A DNA stretch of 64,000 nucleotides from Corynebacterium simulans. Its GTDB lineage: Bacteria > Actinomycetota > Actinomycetes > Mycobacteriales > Mycobacteriaceae. The notes beneath the pieces were generated by a model. That model was not told the origin of the DNA and made no database searches. It was given only the letters and a program-made list of their open reading frames with translations. Numbering within the stretch: the stretch's first letter is position 1; each line of letters begins with the position of its first letter. This document shows positions 63,677 through 64,000 of this stretch, piece after piece. The position numbers and the translations under genes were made by a program. The DNA lies in the NCBI RefSeq assembly GCF_001586215.1, contig NZ_CP014634.1, positions 1,302,001-1,366,000 of the forward strand, in the 5' to 3' direction.

Positions 63677-64000
63677 TGGCCCCCGGAAAGTGGACACGTC
63701 GGGGGTTAGCTATGCTGCTTTGGTCAGTGTAGCTGATGTGAGTGCTTCGAAGTCATCGGGAGCTAGAAGGTTGCACCACGAGTGTCGCCGGCGCGTGTTG
63801 TAGCGCATGCACCACCGGAAGACTTCCTGCCGGCAGATAATGGGATTGTCAAAGACTTTCCTATCACGCAAGACTTCCCGCTTTAAGGTGGCGTTAAAAG
63901 ATTCTGCTAGGGCGTTATCCGCACTCGTTCCTACCGCGCCCATGGATTGGCGCACACCCAACGACGAGCAATAGCTCCTAAAGGCTTGTGAGGTGTACAC
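63677..64000 (-). mobile_element. IS3-family element, end at 63677, runs off the window
   Basis: The likely terminal repeat TGGCCCCCGGAAAGTGGACA begins at 63677. It contains the 3' end of an OrfB transposase gene. The other end is outside the window. It forms the right border of the bacteriocin island. Confidence 0.75.
63710..64000 (-). CDS. IS3-type OrfB transposase, C-terminal part
   Basis: At least 96 residues at the C-terminus of an IS3 OrfB. The visible part includes GTSADNALAESFNATLKREV, with the catalytic glutamate of the DDE triad, and MRYNTRRRHSWCNLLAPDDF at the end. The N-terminal part, with the first catalytic aspartates, is beyond the right edge of the window. Confidence 0.9.
   Translation of the reverse strand: MYTSQAFRSYCSSLGVRQSMGAVGTSADNALAESFNATLKREVLRDRKVFDNPIICRQEVFRWCMRYNTRRRHSWCNLLAPDDFEALTSATLTKAA

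Noticed and set aside
63521..63709. 62-codon plus-strand frame upstream of the defensin gene
   Set aside because: Runs into the IS end, no family, low-quality start; more likely non-coding promoter DNA.

Overview
The window reads as a chromosome segment of a Corynebacterium species, probably a skin- or mucosa-associated one. The case rests on the gene set: HtaA-domain heme proteins, an HmuO-type heme oxygenase, HmuTUV, 19-bp DtxR-like iron boxes, BioQ-like operators with bioA-bioD and bioB-bsaP, a DUF5129-type protein, and many probably leaderless genes. Species level is not resolvable from this sequence alone.

Layout. 1-8.5 kb: a minus-strand run (S4 protein, LpqC-like lipoprotein hydrolase, UPF0145, DUF2218, LysE exporter) leading up to choline dehydrogenase betA, which diverges from the choline transporter betT and betaine-aldehyde dehydrogenase betB; together they import choline and oxidise it to glycine betaine. 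8.5-18.6 kb: housekeeping and repair genes (FMN reductase, AlkB, acetyltransferase, HrpB helicase, two membrane transporters, DUF885 peptidase, LOG-type hydrolase, a ROK regulator with two palindromic operators, ferritin). 18.6-31 kb: iron/heme island (HtaA-domain protein, heme oxygenase, hmuTUV, large two-domain HtaA), with DtxR-like boxes before each transcription unit and SulP, PRT, AMP nucleosidase and a lipase between them. 31-36.5 kb: sirtuin, bsaP-bioB, M20 peptidase, a frameshifted DUF222/HNH gene, an M50-like membrane protein and a decayed gene. 36.5-46 kb: an ABC/XRE operon, NUDIX, secreted proteins, and a two-component system coupled to DUF5129 and facing an ABC transporter. 46-49.9 kb: bioA-bioD and a PadR pair.

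49.9-55.5 kb is an insertion-sequence scar zone: IS256- and IS21-like fragments, an orphan LuxR-type response regulator with a small secreted peptide, an IS21 element truncated in istB, and a decayed IS3 element. The right end (63.7-64 kb) is again IS3-like.

Between these IS scars (55.5-63.5 kb) lies the most interesting part: a tightly coupled ten-gene minus-strand operon of visibly different base composition. Its first gene encodes a 64-residue precursor whose C-terminal half has the cysteine pattern of a CS-alpha-beta defensin (C-x3-C-x10-C-x7-C-x-C, GGYC motif) with eight cysteines. Then come an ABC ATPase, an FtsX-like permease in two overlapping frames, an unknown 369-390-residue protein, a small protein, a MauE-thioredoxin fusion suited to disulfide formation, an ABC exporter without a C39 peptidase, an unknown protein, an alpha/beta-hydrolase-like protein and another unknown protein. 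I interpret this as a defensin-like bacteriocin locus related in concept to actifensin of Actinomyces, with its own oxidative folding, export and self-protection genes. The peptide pattern and gene layout are directly visible; activity and the role of each accessory gene are inference.
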